Assembly (NCBI RefSeq): GCF_902459465.1
Contig: NC_047082.1
Coordinates: 186,001-250,000 of the forward strand
Source of the DNA: Asterias rubens
Taxonomy: Eukaryota; Echinodermata; Asteroidea; Forcipulatida; Asteriidae
Direction of reading: 5' to 3'
Length of the DNA stretch: 64,000 nucleotides
A model generated the notes under the pieces. The model did no database searches, was not told where the DNA came from, and saw nothing but the letters and a program-made list of their open reading frames with translations. Both the position numbers and the translations under genes were made by a program. Below are positions 44,330-55,409 of this stretch, piece by piece. The number at the start of each line of letters is the position of its first letter. The stretch's first letter is position 1.

Positions 44330-46880
44330 AAATTTGAAAATTTTTTGATAAAAACGCAAGGCTATAGCCTTGTAGCACTTTCGGGCCAAATTTGAGCAAA
44401 ACATAGCCTCGTTGAATTCTCAGGCAAAATTGGATCAAAACGCAAGGCTATAATAGCCTTGTAGCACTTTTGGGCAAAATTTGAGCAAAATATAGCGTTG
44501 TTGAATTCTAAGGCAAAATTTGATAAAAACGCAAGGCTATAAGCCTTGTAGCACTTTTGGGCAAAATTTGAGCAAAATAAAGCCTCCTTGAATTTTAAGG
44601 CAAAATTGGATAAAATCGCATTAGCCTTGTAGCACTTTTAAGGCAAAATTTGAGCAAAATATAGCGTTGTTGAATTCTAAGGCAAAATTTGATAAAAACG
44701 CAAGGCTATAATAGCCTTGTAGCACTTTTGGGCAAAATTTGAGCAAAATATAGCATTGTTGAATTCTCAGGCAAAATTTGGATAAAAACGCAAGGCTATA
44801 GCCTTGTAGCTTTTTGAGCAAAATTGGATAAAATCGCAAGGCCTTGTAGCACTTTTGGGCAAATTTTGAGCAAAACATAGCCTCGTTGAATTCTAAGGAA
44901 AAATTTGATAAATTGTAGCACTTTTGGGCAAATTTGAGCAAAATATAGCGTTGTTGAATTCTAAGGCAAAATTTGATAAAAACGCAAGGCTATAGCCTTG
45001 TAGCACTTTTGGGCAAAATTTGAGCAAAATAAAGCCTCCTTGAATTTTAAGGCAAAATTGGATAAAATCGCAAGGCTATAGCCTTGTAGCACTTTTAAGG
45101 CAAAATTTGAGCAAAATATAGCGTTGTTGAATTCTTAGGCAAAATTTGATAAAAACGCAAGGCTATATAGCCTTGTAGCTTTTTGAGCAAAATTGGATAC
45201 AATCGCAAGGCTATAGCCTTGTAGCACTTTTGGGCAAAATTTGAGCAAAATAAAGCCTCCTTGAATTTTAAGGCAAAATTTGATAAAAACGCAAGGCTAT
45301 ATAGCCTTGTAGCACTTTTGGGCAAAATTTGAGCAAAATATAGCATTGTTGAATTCTTAGGCAAAATTTGGATAAAAACGCAAGGCTATAGCCTTGTAGC
45401 TTTTTGAGCAAAATTGGATAAAATCGCAAGGCCTTGTAGCACTTTTGGGCAAATTTTGAGCAAAACATAGCCTCGTTGAATTCTAAGGAAAAATTTGATA
45501 AAATTGCAAGGCTATAGCCTTGTAGCACTTTTGGGCAAAATTTGAGCAAAATAAAGCCTTGTTGAATTCTCAGGCAAAATTTGATAAAATCGCAAGGCTA
45601 TAGCCTGGTAGCACTTTTGGGCAAAATTTGAGCAAATAAAGACTTGTTGAATTTTAAGGCAAAATTTGATAAAATCGCAAGGCTATAGCCTTGTAGCACT
45701 TTTAAGGCAAAATTTGAGAAAAATATAGCGTTGTTGAATTCTTAGGCAAAATTTGATAAAAACGCAAGGCTATAGCCTTGTAGCTTTTTGAGCAAAATTG
45801 GATAAAATCGCAAGGCTGTAGCCTTGTAGCACTTTTGGGCAAAATTTGAGCAAAATATAGCGTTGTTGAATTCTAAGGCAAAATTTGATAAAAACGCAAG
45901 GCTATAGCCTTGTAGCACTTTTGGGCAAAATTTGAGCAAAATAAAGCCTCCTTGAATTTTAAGGCAAAATTGGATAAAATCGCAAGGCTATAGCCTTGTA
46001 GCACTTTTAAGGCAAAATTTGAGCAAAATATAGCGTTGTTGAATTCTTAGGCAAAATTTGATAAAAACGCAAGGCTATAGCCTTGTAGCTTTTTGAGCAA
46101 AATTTGATAAAATCGCAAGGCTGTAGCCTTGTAGCACTTTTGGGCAAAATTTGAGCAAATTTGATAAAAACGCAAGGCTATAGCCTTGTAGCACTTTTGG
46201 GCAAAATTTGAGCAAAATATAGCGTTGTTGAATTCTAAGGCAAAATTTGATAAAAACGCAAGGCTATAGCCTTGTAGCACTTTTGGGCAAAATTTGAGCA
46301 AAATAAAGCCTCCTTGAATTTTAAGGCAAAATTTGATAAAATCGCAAGGCTATAGCCTTGTAGCACTTTTAAGGCAAAATTTGAGCAAAATATAGCGTTG
46401 TTGAATTCTTAGGCAAAATTTGATAAAAACGCAAGGCTATATAGCCTTGTAGCTTTTTGAGCAAAATTGGATACAATCGCAAGGCTATAGCCTTGTAGCA
46501 CTTTTGGGCAAAATTTGAGCAAAATATAGCGTTGTTGAATTCTAAGGCAAAATTTGATAAAAACGCAAGGCTATAGCCTTGTAGCACTTTTGGGCAAAAT
46601 TTGAGCAAAATAAAGCCTCCTTGAATTTTAAGGCAAAATTGGATAAAAACGCAAGGCTATAATAGCCTTGTAGCACTTTTGGGCAAAATTTGAGCAAAAC
46701 AAAGCCTTGATGAATTTTCAGGTAAAATTTGAGCAAATGTTGCATTTTCGGGCAAAATCTGAGTAGAATTTGATAAGTACTGAAGGCTAAAGCCTTGTTG
46801 CATTTTTGGGCAAAATTTAAAAAAATTTGATAAATAGGCAATGCCTTGTTGCATTTGCAGGCAAAATTGGGTACAAACAT
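44330..46880 (+). repeat. satellite E: about 86-bp unit with a 16-bp palindrome
   Basis: Unit GGCAAAATTTGATAAAAACG + CAAGGCTATAGCCTTGTAGC + ACTTTTGGGCAAAATTTGAG + CAAAATATAGCGTTGTTGAA + TTCTAA, about 28 copies with shortened variants. CAAGGCTATAGCCTTG is a perfect palindrome in most copies. Reverse-strand reading frames of 65-112 codons are by-products of the repeat. Confidence 0.96.
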
Positions 46881-46929
46881 CTGTTATGTTTTGTTCAAAT
46901 CATCTACATGTTTGCTTCACATGTTGATA

Positions 46930-47080
46930 GTTCCAAGGCTGCAGCAGGTGTCAGTCTTCCATACTATTCAGGCCTTGCTGATACTGTTGACTTAGGTGCT
47001 CCTCCATGGATGACATGGGTCCTTAGGAGATGCAGTTGTTATGCCACCTCGCAGTTGGTTCACATGTAAAAAAAATAAAG
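46930..47080 (+). other. possible terminal exon of an unidentified transcript
   Basis: After GTTGATAG an open frame reads SKAAAGVSLPYYSGLADTVD, then LGAPPWMTWVLRRCSCYATS, QLVHM and TAA, followed within ten bases by AATAAA. Composition is unlike the A/T-rich satellites on the left. It could be the last exon of a gene whose other exons are the islands among the satellites. No family recognised. Confidence 0.3.
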
Positions 47081-47784
47081 CAATTATTCTTGCATTAGTC
47101 CTATTTTTAATGGTGTACTTATTTACAAGATGCCAACTGTGTATTGAGCTGCTAACACAACCCACTACATGTTTAGGATGATTAAAAAACGTGAAATATC
47201 AAACCAACACAAGTCACTCATCTATATCTTACCTTTGTTCATCCTTTATACCCTGCAGCCTTCAAGGTGTCAGTAGGGGAGATTCCATCCATACTTGGTT
47301 TCAGGAACTACTGGCCCTGAAAGGTCAAGTAAACCGATAGAGTGTGTAACTGTAAGCCAGTATTTTGTCATTTGCAAAATCTCTTGCAGGGTTAAAATCC
47401 AGCATTTAAGGCCAGTTTTGGGGCCTAAAACTGAACAAATCACAAGGGCAATTTTATCGAATTTGAGCCTCAAATTTAAAAAATAACAAGGGGTGTAAGT
47501 CCAGCAGGTTTTTCAAATTTGGGCATAAAAAAAAGAAAATGAAAGGGGCAAGTCCAGCAGTTTTAGCCAATTTGGGCTTAAAGTTGAAACTAAAAATGAC
47601 AAGGTGCAATCCACAGAATCAAACATGCCCAGGGCCTCAATTTGCTAAGTGTGTTCTTAGATCCTAAAAAGCATTCTAAGTAAAAGTTGTATACATTTTT
47701 GGTGGATCAAATAGCCAATTGATTCAGGGATTTTGTTTGAGTAAGAATACCTGTATAGGAAGGTAAAGTAAAGATCAGGTCCAA
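47081..47784. other. spacer with decayed satellite A units
   Basis: From about 47400 to 47590, degenerate copies of satellite A return (AAAACTGAACAAATCACAAG, AACAAGGGGTGTAAGTCCAG). No exon recognised. Confidence 0.6.
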
Positions 47785-47932
47785 TTTCAAACAGCTGCTT
47801 AAAGAAAGCAGGAAATGTTGCTTAACAATTTTCTGCTTATAGCAAAAAGTAGCAGGATACCAGACCAAAATTGTACATGTGACATAGTATTTTGGCTGGT
47901 AACCTTATTCTGGTAAGCATTACTATTTTGTA

Positions 47933-49025
47933 CTAAGAAGAAACTTCTTCTTCAAGATGTACCATATGCACCTTGTAGTGTAAGCTCTCCTGGTAGATCT
48001 TATGAATCTTGGAGACATCTTTGGAGATGAACAGTTGCTCTCCTTTGACCTGATACAAACACAACAAAGAAACAAACAACAATACCTTAAAAGATGGTAA
48101 TTTGCATCGGAATAAAGAATATTAATTTTGGTTATGTGTGGTGTTAGTACTGTTTACTAAGGACTTATCCGAGCTTTGTTAAAAAAATAGCAGGTTATTT
48201 TTATCACCGAGCTCAGAAAAGTACAGAGTATACAGTGCTGATACACACATTGGTGTTTAGGCATATATGTGCTTTTAAAACCAAAATTCAATAACAATAT
48301 TTTAAAGGAATATTTGTTTTTGCTGGTTATAATCAGAAACTCAATTCCTGAAATATAAATATAGTTGTTTAATTTGAAGGGGATTGTGTTGTTATAAACT
48401 CATAAAAAGACCTCAAGTGGATTCATGTTTTTGTTTTTGTAACTGTTTCCATTGTATTTCAGATTATGAGACCCATAAAGTATAAGTTTTATAAGCAACC
48501 TGTAAATAATTAAAGGTATTCCCCAAACTCAAGTAAAACTATGCAAAAAAGTAAACAGTTACGAACTCAAGGTAACAATAATAATATACTCAATGAATAT
48601 GGTTCTTGATTCTGGCCAACAAAGTACATAGGTACAACAAAGTTAAGAAAAATTACATTTTCTTTGAAACAGTGATCCCCTCCCCACCCCAACAGTAAAG
48701 CTCGTTTTATCCTTGTATTTATTACTAAATACCCCATATAGTTTTCTGTGCCATTTATTTGGGACGGGACGTGTATTTACTAAAAAGCACATCGCCATCC
48801 ACCAAGCCCCCTACCTAGCCATGCGTAGCACAGTAGCACAAAGACATACCGCCGCACAGAGCACATACCATCGTGCTTTCAAAATTCAGCGCCTTTGAGG
48901 AAACCCAATCTACACATTCCAGTTTCTCGTCCAAAAACACATTATTATATACAATACTCCATACGGAGGTAATGAACAACTCACCTTTACAATGTTGACA
49001 TGCTTTTTGGACCGGAAATGCTCAG
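47933..49025 (-). CDS. 3' end of an unrecognised gene, two exons
   Basis: Penultimate exon 49025-48985 (phase 1 in, 0 out): residues EHFRSKKHVNIVK after one split codon, donor GTGAGT. Last exon 48049-47933: VKGEQLFISKDVSKIHKIYQ, then ESLHYKVHMVHLEEEVSS and TAG. The two join in frame with good splice sites, and the composition (charged, amphipathic) is that of a real protein end, about 52 residues. No upstream exon was found between 49026 and 52886; the upstream exon may be distant. The 3' flank is a palindromic mobile element. I do not recognise the family. Confidence 0.5.
48195..48265 (+). mobile_element. SINE 3' body fragment
   Basis: ACCGAGCTCAGAAAAGTACA and GAGTATACAGTGCTGATACA + CACATTGGTGT match the 3' body of the copy at 17214-17345. 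The tRNA-like head is missing. Confidence 0.55.
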
Positions 49026-52000
49026 CTAAAACGGAGAAAATTACTGAAAAAAATAGGCTGTAAAACCACGAGGTATTGCAAGGCAGGCCTCGTGTAGTAA
49101 AATTGCGTCCAGCTGGTACCCCAACGCTGCATGCTTTCAGCGCGTTGCACTACGAACGGTCACACTGGTATCCTGTAAAACCCTAGACAGGTCACCAGTC
49201 TATCCACAAGGATTCACGCGGGAAGTTTGGCATAGCTGGTTAGGCTAGTTTGAAAGCCTGACGCACAAAATTTGCATAAAACTTATCTGAATAGTTTACT
49301 TCTAAGTTGGTTAGAATTTGTTGGTCTTTAATTTTAATTGTGAAAGCACATTTAAACAAGTCAAAAAACTATCCGAGGGGCCTACTCTTCAATAAAAAAG
49401 TTAAAAAATATCCCTAATAAATATAAACTTTCCAAATTATCCCAGGTTAAGTTCAATAACAATTTTTCAGTATTATGAATATTTTCCTATTCCTAGCCCT
49501 AACCCTTACTGTCATTGCAGCCAACCCCTATAACCATAATCCTAGCAAACCCTAGCCACCTTGTCGGATAGGGGTGTTGGAATAAAGAGCAGCCCCTGTC
49601 CCGTGTGAAGCACACACTTATGTTCCGACACCACTTTCTACTCCCAACCCTAACCCTCACCCTAGCATACCCTATCCACAATTTTAGCATGAACATGAAG
49701 GGGGGGGGGGGGGGGTCAGAAAAGGGGTGTTGGAATAGTAGAACAGTCACCTAATGCATGACCCTACACCCATGTGAAGCCTACAGAACGCCTATATTCC
49801 GACACCCCTAATGACTTTTCTGATTCTTAAACCTAACCATAAAATTAGCAAACCCTAGCCATAATTTTAGCATGGACTAGAAAGACACCTATAAAAGGTA
49901 GCGCATAGTTTTCAATACGCCTTGTCAGAGATCATTGATTAACTAAGATTAAAGGTCTGTGTACTACTTAATCTTAAAGCACTAAACAACAAGTCATAAG
50001 CAAGAACAACTGTCCAAACGTTAGGTTCCAATTCTCCAAAGAGTCAAAGCTCTTTCATTTTATTCATCTCCAATAATTACTAAACAATATTTAAAAAGGT
50101 GACTACAGAGGCCAAGAACTGGACCCAATTTCAAAGAGCTCTAAGAGCAAAAAGTAGCTAAGCGCAACAAAAATATGCTTACCAGAAATACCACTGGTAT
50201 TTCTGGTAGGCATATTTTGTCTGTGGCTGGTATCCTGCTTACTTTTGCTAAGCAGAATTCTTTTCAAGCAGTATTTTTCTGCTTAAGCAGCTCTATGAAA
50301 TTGGGCCCGGCGCTGGTTCCCTGTAAGAATCAATAACACTTAGCGTTTCTAGTAGCAACCACATTATAGAGCATAGATCCCTTGCCCACGTACAGATATT
50401 ATTTCAGAAGCTTGGTGTCAAAGTACAGTAACTTTCCATCAACTCATAAATAACTATGCCATAACCAATAGATCCATCTCTTAAGTAAACATAGTGGACA
50501 ATCAAACTAAGGTCATCAATTCATTATGCAATAGTTTGCTTTGATCACATGCAATACCAGCAGTGATTATTATTATTAATTCATAATGTAAATATTATAT
50601 TACATCAGAATATGGATTGCTACTTTTCACCCCTGAGATGATCAAAAACTCTCAATTTGTTATTTTATACCATCAAAAATATGAGAAGGACAAATAAATG
50701 TATTTTGTATTACAGGAAAAATTAAATGTTTGGTAATTGGACCCCACTGTTTGTGTTAATCCTGTATCATAATAATAGTTGTAGATTAGGCCTGTACCAT
50801 AAACTAACCTGTTCACATTTCATTTCAAAAGGTGGTAGTGTTTTTGAGATATTATTGCCCAAAATCTGGAGTGAAACACAATCTGAGAAATGTTACTGTC
50901 ACAAATTTGAATTGAGAAGCAGTGTCAGTAATACTTCTCAGATTTATATTTGTTGGGAAATTTAATGTTGATGTACCATAACCACAGTACTTCCAAGTGA
51001 AATGTTTCTCAAAATTCTTTATAAAATTGAAAGCTGCTGCTAGCCATTGTCATTATATTGAACAGTTATCATAATAATACTATATTTCTATAAAATAGAA
51101 AATACTCATTAAATAGTAAACTTCTGTAAAATGTGTTGGCTATGAGAAGAATTGGTGTGATCTTGATGTTTCAAACAGTATACTCTGCTCATCTTTAGGA
51201 GAAGATGAGCGAAGAATACAATTTGAATTGTCGAAACTCCAACAGCCGTTAGTGATGTCATTTTATTTTATACTCTTTTAGAGCGAAATGTGAAGCATGA
51301 CATCACAGGAGAGCAAAACAAATAGGTCTAGACTGTACATTCAAACGGTCAGACTCAATGCTATTTTGATGAATATCATCAAAACTCAGGAATGAATGAA
51401 ATAGATATAATCTGAATCATAATTTTTACATGATAAATAGGAAGGACTCAAACCTACAGTAACTTGGTGAGAGTTTATAAATCTACTTACATCCACATAA
51501 TATCCTCTTTAAATATCAAGTATGAAATACAAATAGGTTGGTAGTTTTTGCTGACGTTGACTCAAATTTGACAGTATTTCAGATGATACTGGTACGAACT
51601 TGAACTTTCAAACAAAAACAAATTATTTCCCCTGATCCTTTGTCAGCAGTATAGCAATATTATGATGGGAACATAAACTTCAACAAGTCCATTCATCATC
51701 TTCTCCTCACAAGTATCTTCAGATGTAAAAAGACAGATGGTGAAATCTAGCATTTTTAGGTACATGCATGGACTGACAACCCAGTTCACAAGTCTACTTT
51801 AGGGCCCAATTTCATAGAAATACTCAAGCATAAAAAGTTGCTAACAAAGCAGAACAACGTTATGCTGACCAGAATAAGATCACCAGCTAAATTAATACCA
51901 TTTGACATGCACAAAATGCAACGGGTATCCTGCTTAGTTGTGCTTAGCAGCAAAAATGTTTAACAATATTTTCTGCTTCAGCAACTCAATGAAATTGGAC

Positions 52001-52509
52001 CCTGTCCAAGTTGGCATACAGATCCAACCCACTTGATTGTCAAACCACTTCAATGGTTCCTTAATGTAATTGATAGAATTCTTGCATGGAGGCACTCCAA
52101 CGTCACACACACTCATTCTACCGCATAGACAGCTAGGCTTCGTCGCGCTGATCTCCTGTCCATGGTCGTAGCTAGGTCCCAGAGTGTGTCAACCTGGCTT
52201 GGTGGACAAAGATTCAAGCTCAGATTAAGTTTTTATGATGCAACCATCTTCCAAAAAATAGAATCTTCATGAAAGTGGGGCAAAATCACAAGTCTTTAAC
52301 CTCAAGCTAAAATCACTCAGTTGCCCACAGGCGGGCTAATGTATGGCTTTTCCAAGTAATTCGGTCTTGCAAGAGGGTGGCCAGTTCATCCGTTGATTCT
52401 ACACCGGTGTCCTTTTGCAGCACCTCGCTGAAGACATTTTTTATCTTCCTCGTATCAGTTCCTGTGTCAGTTTCTAAGGACCGTACCATTTATGGTTGAA
52501 TCACAAATC
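49026..52509. other. repeat-rich region without a clear gene
   Basis: Holds two palindromic GCTGCTTAAG-type elements (50118-50310, 51800-51998), a block with telomere-like CCTAACCCT words (49495-49870) and poly-G tracts. A minus-strand open stretch at 52116-52010 (MSVCDVGVPPCKNSINYIKE, then PLKWFDNQVGWICMPTW) looks protein-like but has no supporting splice sites or family. Confidence 0.45.
49480..49870. repeat. two diverged units with telomere-like words
   Basis: Two units share GGGGTGTTGGAATA, then GTGTGAAGC or GTGAAGCC, then TTCCGACACC, then C/T-rich AACCCTAACC-type and TAGCAAACCCTAGCCA sequence. TGTTGGAATA and TATTCCGACA make each unit partly palindromic. The CCTAACCCT words are scattered, not a telomere array. 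Confidence 0.6.
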
Positions 52510-52890
52510 TTAAAGGAACACGTTGCCTTGGATCGGTCGAGTTGGTCTTTAAAAAGTGTTTGTTATAAAATGATTATGGGTAGAAATATGTTTTAAAAGT
52601 AGAATACAATGATCCGCACAAACATGCCTCGAAATTGCACGGTTTTCCTTTTACCTTGTCGCTTAACACAGTCGGCCATTTATGGGAGTCAAATTTTTGA
52701 CTCCCATAAATGGCCGACCGTGTTAGTTCGCACAGTAAAAGGAAAACCACGCAGTTTTGAGACAAACTTGTGTGAATCATTGTATTCTACTTTTAAAACA
52801 TCTTTCCAAGCATATGCATTTTATAACAAATGGTTACAAACGCTTTTTTATTGAGCAACTCGTCCAATCCAAGGCAACGTGTTCCTTTAA
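52510..52890. mobile_element. TTAA-flanked palindromic MITE, copy 2
   Basis: Same family as 23105-23502: TTAA + AGGAACACGTTGCCTTGGAT at the left, the inverse at the right, centre GGAGTCAAATTTTTGACTCC. The right TTAA (52887-52890) contains the stop codon of the zinc-finger gene, read on the minus strand. Confidence 0.92.
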
Positions 52891-53543
52891 TTTGACTCTG
52901 GAAATTCCTTATTAGATGAAATTGATTTCTGATGGGTCCTCTCATGACGTCGGCAACTGCTTTGATCCGCAAAGAATTTCCCGCAAACTTCACAAGGATA
53001 CGGTTTCTCCTTCGTATGGACCCTGTTGTGTCTTTTTAGATCCGATGGTTTAGAGAAAAAGCTCCCACACTCCTCACACACGATTGTCTTTTCAATTTTG
53101 TGGACGAGCTGGTGTCGGTTCACATCCCCCCGCTGGCTAAATTTCTTTCCACAAAGGGGGCACGGAAATGATCTGTTCTTGGTGTGCACACTCTTGTGAC
53201 GGTTTAAATTACTCTTGGTTTGAAAGACTTTTTTACAGGTGTCGCAAGAAAACTTGTTTGTGCTGTGGCTTTTATCCATTTTGATGACTCCTTGATGAAG
53301 ACACCTGTGAAGACACTTAGAAGCTTCCTGTGTTGGAAAAAAATGTATATCAAATATTTTAATCCAACATTGAACTGCACAAAGATGACTTTGCGTGATC
53401 TTGTTTAGTTCGAATAGCATTACAATCTGTAACTTGGAACTCATACTTACCCTACAGGCAACTTCCATATGTGAGTGCCTGGTATGCATTACAGAAGTTG
53501 CGGTAAAGAAGAGTTTGACATAAACAAATTCTGCCTCTCCCAT
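52887..53543 (-). CDS. four-finger C2H2 zinc-finger protein, two exons
   Basis: Exon 1 53543-53451 (MGEAEFVYVKLFFTATSVMH, 31 codons, donor GTAAGTATG); exon 2 53327-52887 after CCAACACAG, 146 codons plus stop; 177 residues, in frame. Fingers: FSCDTCKKVFQTKSNLNRH, FPCPLCGKKFSQRGDVNRH, IVCEECGSFFSKPSDLKRH, YPCEVCGKFFADQSSCRRH, each closed by xxVH or xxTH. Linkers are TKNRS, KIEKT and TKEKP. This suggests nuclear sequence-specific DNA binding; the target is unknown. The start is the first Met after an in-frame stop; a downstream Met within exon 2 (KMDKSHS) is an alternative. The C-terminus ESN-TAA runs into a MITE, so the original C-terminus may have been longer. Not assigned to a named gene. Confidence 0.85.
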   Translation of the reverse strand: MGEAEFVYVKLFFTATSVMHTRHSHMEVACRVSMSSKLQIVMLFELNKITQSHLCAVQCWIKIFDIHFFPTQEASKCLHRCLHQGVIKMDKSHSTNKFSCDTCKKVFQTKSNLNRHKSVHTKNRSFPCPLCGKKFSQRGDVNRHQLVHKIEKTIVCEECGSFFSKPSDLKRHNRVHTKEKPYPCEVCGKFFADQSSCRRHERTHQKSISSNKEFPESN

Positions 53544-55409
53544 TGAACAAAATGGCACAGCGACATAAATTGTGGACTATATACCCAGTAACTGGGGTGC
53601 TGTACCGGTACTGATCCTTTCAATTAATAAAAAAAAAAACCAATTTGAGTGCAGCACCGGAGTTACTGCTTATGTTATACTGGATCTAACTGGAAGGAGG
53701 GCAATCGTATCGTCTCAAATAGACATTGTCAAACTACCTGTGACTTACTAATACTATGGTATGACAATTATTTACATGTTTACATTTCATGCTGGTTGCA
53801 TGTTTCTATTATAGTCTACGCATGTGTACGAACGATACAAATATGCAACCTGGAAATGAAATGCATGCCCCTGAACAAAAGGAGTTCACTATGATTTTTA
53901 TGAGGTTCATTTGGCTTCTGGTCTGGAACCAACCTCCATAGGACAATAATCTGTGTGTGTAAAAACTGGAATAATAAGCCAACTGTTAAGCTTGCACACT
54001 GTCTGCAGAGACGCAGACGGTCACATAAAAACAGTGAGTTACATTACAATCAGCATGCACTGAAACATCTCTTTCCTTTCTTGTTGAAAAATTAAAAATA
54101 TTGGCCTATTTTTAATGTCAGTTATGTGCTCGTTCGTTGCCAATACTTACAAAACAACGGAACAATTCCAAGCTGCTTGAGTATAACTAAAGGTTCTCTC
54201 ACTATAAACGATTATAATGACACGTTTTCATGGTATTTACAGAGATTTTGACGTCCGGTTTTTGTTGCAGAAACCTCTTGTCTGGAACGTGTTGATGTTG
54301 TGGTTTCACTTGAAGGCCGATGGAGGGCGCTCTTTGACTTATTTATTTTTGTTTAGAGGAGGGGCGGGGCGTGGAATTCGAGAGGGGCCATTTTAAACAG
54401 TACAAAGCATTCAAATCAATTAAAAACTAAGCTCAACACGTAAAATGCCGTTTTATAAAAGGTGTTTTTTGCATCATTCCATTCTTCATGAACTTTATAA
54501 TTTCCCCCAGTTTGTTTTACCTAACCCAAAAATAAACAATCGAATAATCGAACGTTATTTTCTGTAGGCTACTGGATGTTTGGAAGTTTTTAGTTTCAAC
54601 TTCTGCTTATTTAATTACATTGCTATGTCCTGTTCCACTCAAAGTTTTGCCATGTTCTTGCTGTGTTTTATCCAAATAAATTCAAATCTAATGAAATTTA
54701 TGAACAAACTTCACTATTCATGGAATACATCTGAACACAAATGCTTTGACTTTTCCCCCGAGACCTCTCAACACATACTCTTCATGCATGGTGGAACAGC
54801 ATAACTTTCATATTACCACAATTTACAATTGTAAAAGTGACCTTGATGCACTCTAAAGATTATAGAATTCTTTCCCCCAAACTTAATTTTCTGCTATATG
54901 GATGAACAAACTAAATTGTGCGATGGATGCACTTCAGTGAACAAATTCTAAAAACACCTGGTGTTTATACCAGACTTGCTTTCAGATTGCAGTAAGCTTA
55001 TTTGAGTTACACACGCCCAACGTTTTGCCATAATCCAGTAAATTGTTGGTTTAAATCGGCCGTCAGTTTTTGTTGTTGCTGTATCAGAAGCCATCTTTTT
55101 GGGTCAAACTTCATGTAAGTTGATAATTTAAACTAGTATTAGCTGTTGCAAACTGCTTTACCAACTGAAAGGACCAAAATGATAATGCAAACAATAATGA
55201 CTTTTTGGGGTAGAACAAAAAAGTTGACTAGAATGGGCCTCAAACCAACGACCTCTGGATTAACGTGCCGGCACTCTCTGTTAATTCGGAGGTCCTTGGT
55301 TCGAACCATGTAATTTTCTTGGTACATCCTCAAATCAATGTATCGATGGTGAAAAAGTAATTGAGTTTCATTTAATTATTTTTCTTATTTGTTTCTATCT
55401 CACATCTAG
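53544..55409. other. intergenic region upstream of the zinc-finger and TRIM genes
   Basis: The two genes point away from each other, so both promoters lie here. A GC-richer patch with GGGGCGGGGCGTGG at 54358-54374 is an SP-type box candidate. A tRNA-like inverted block (ACCTCTGGATTAACGTGCC / GTTAATTCGGAGGTCC) is at 55248-55300. A CATCTAG acceptor directly precedes the TRIM start, implying a 5' UTR exon within this stretch. Confidence 0.45.

Noticed and set aside
44162-46880. Many minus-strand open frames of 65-112 codons of the type FCPKVLQGYSLAFLSNFAL
   Set aside because: All are translations of satellite E. Their breaks follow length changes in the units, not coding constraint.
52010-52116. 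Protein-like open stretch MSVCDVGVPPCKNSINYIKE as an exon
   Set aside because: It runs directly into a palindromic mobile element and lacks convincing splice borders or a family match.
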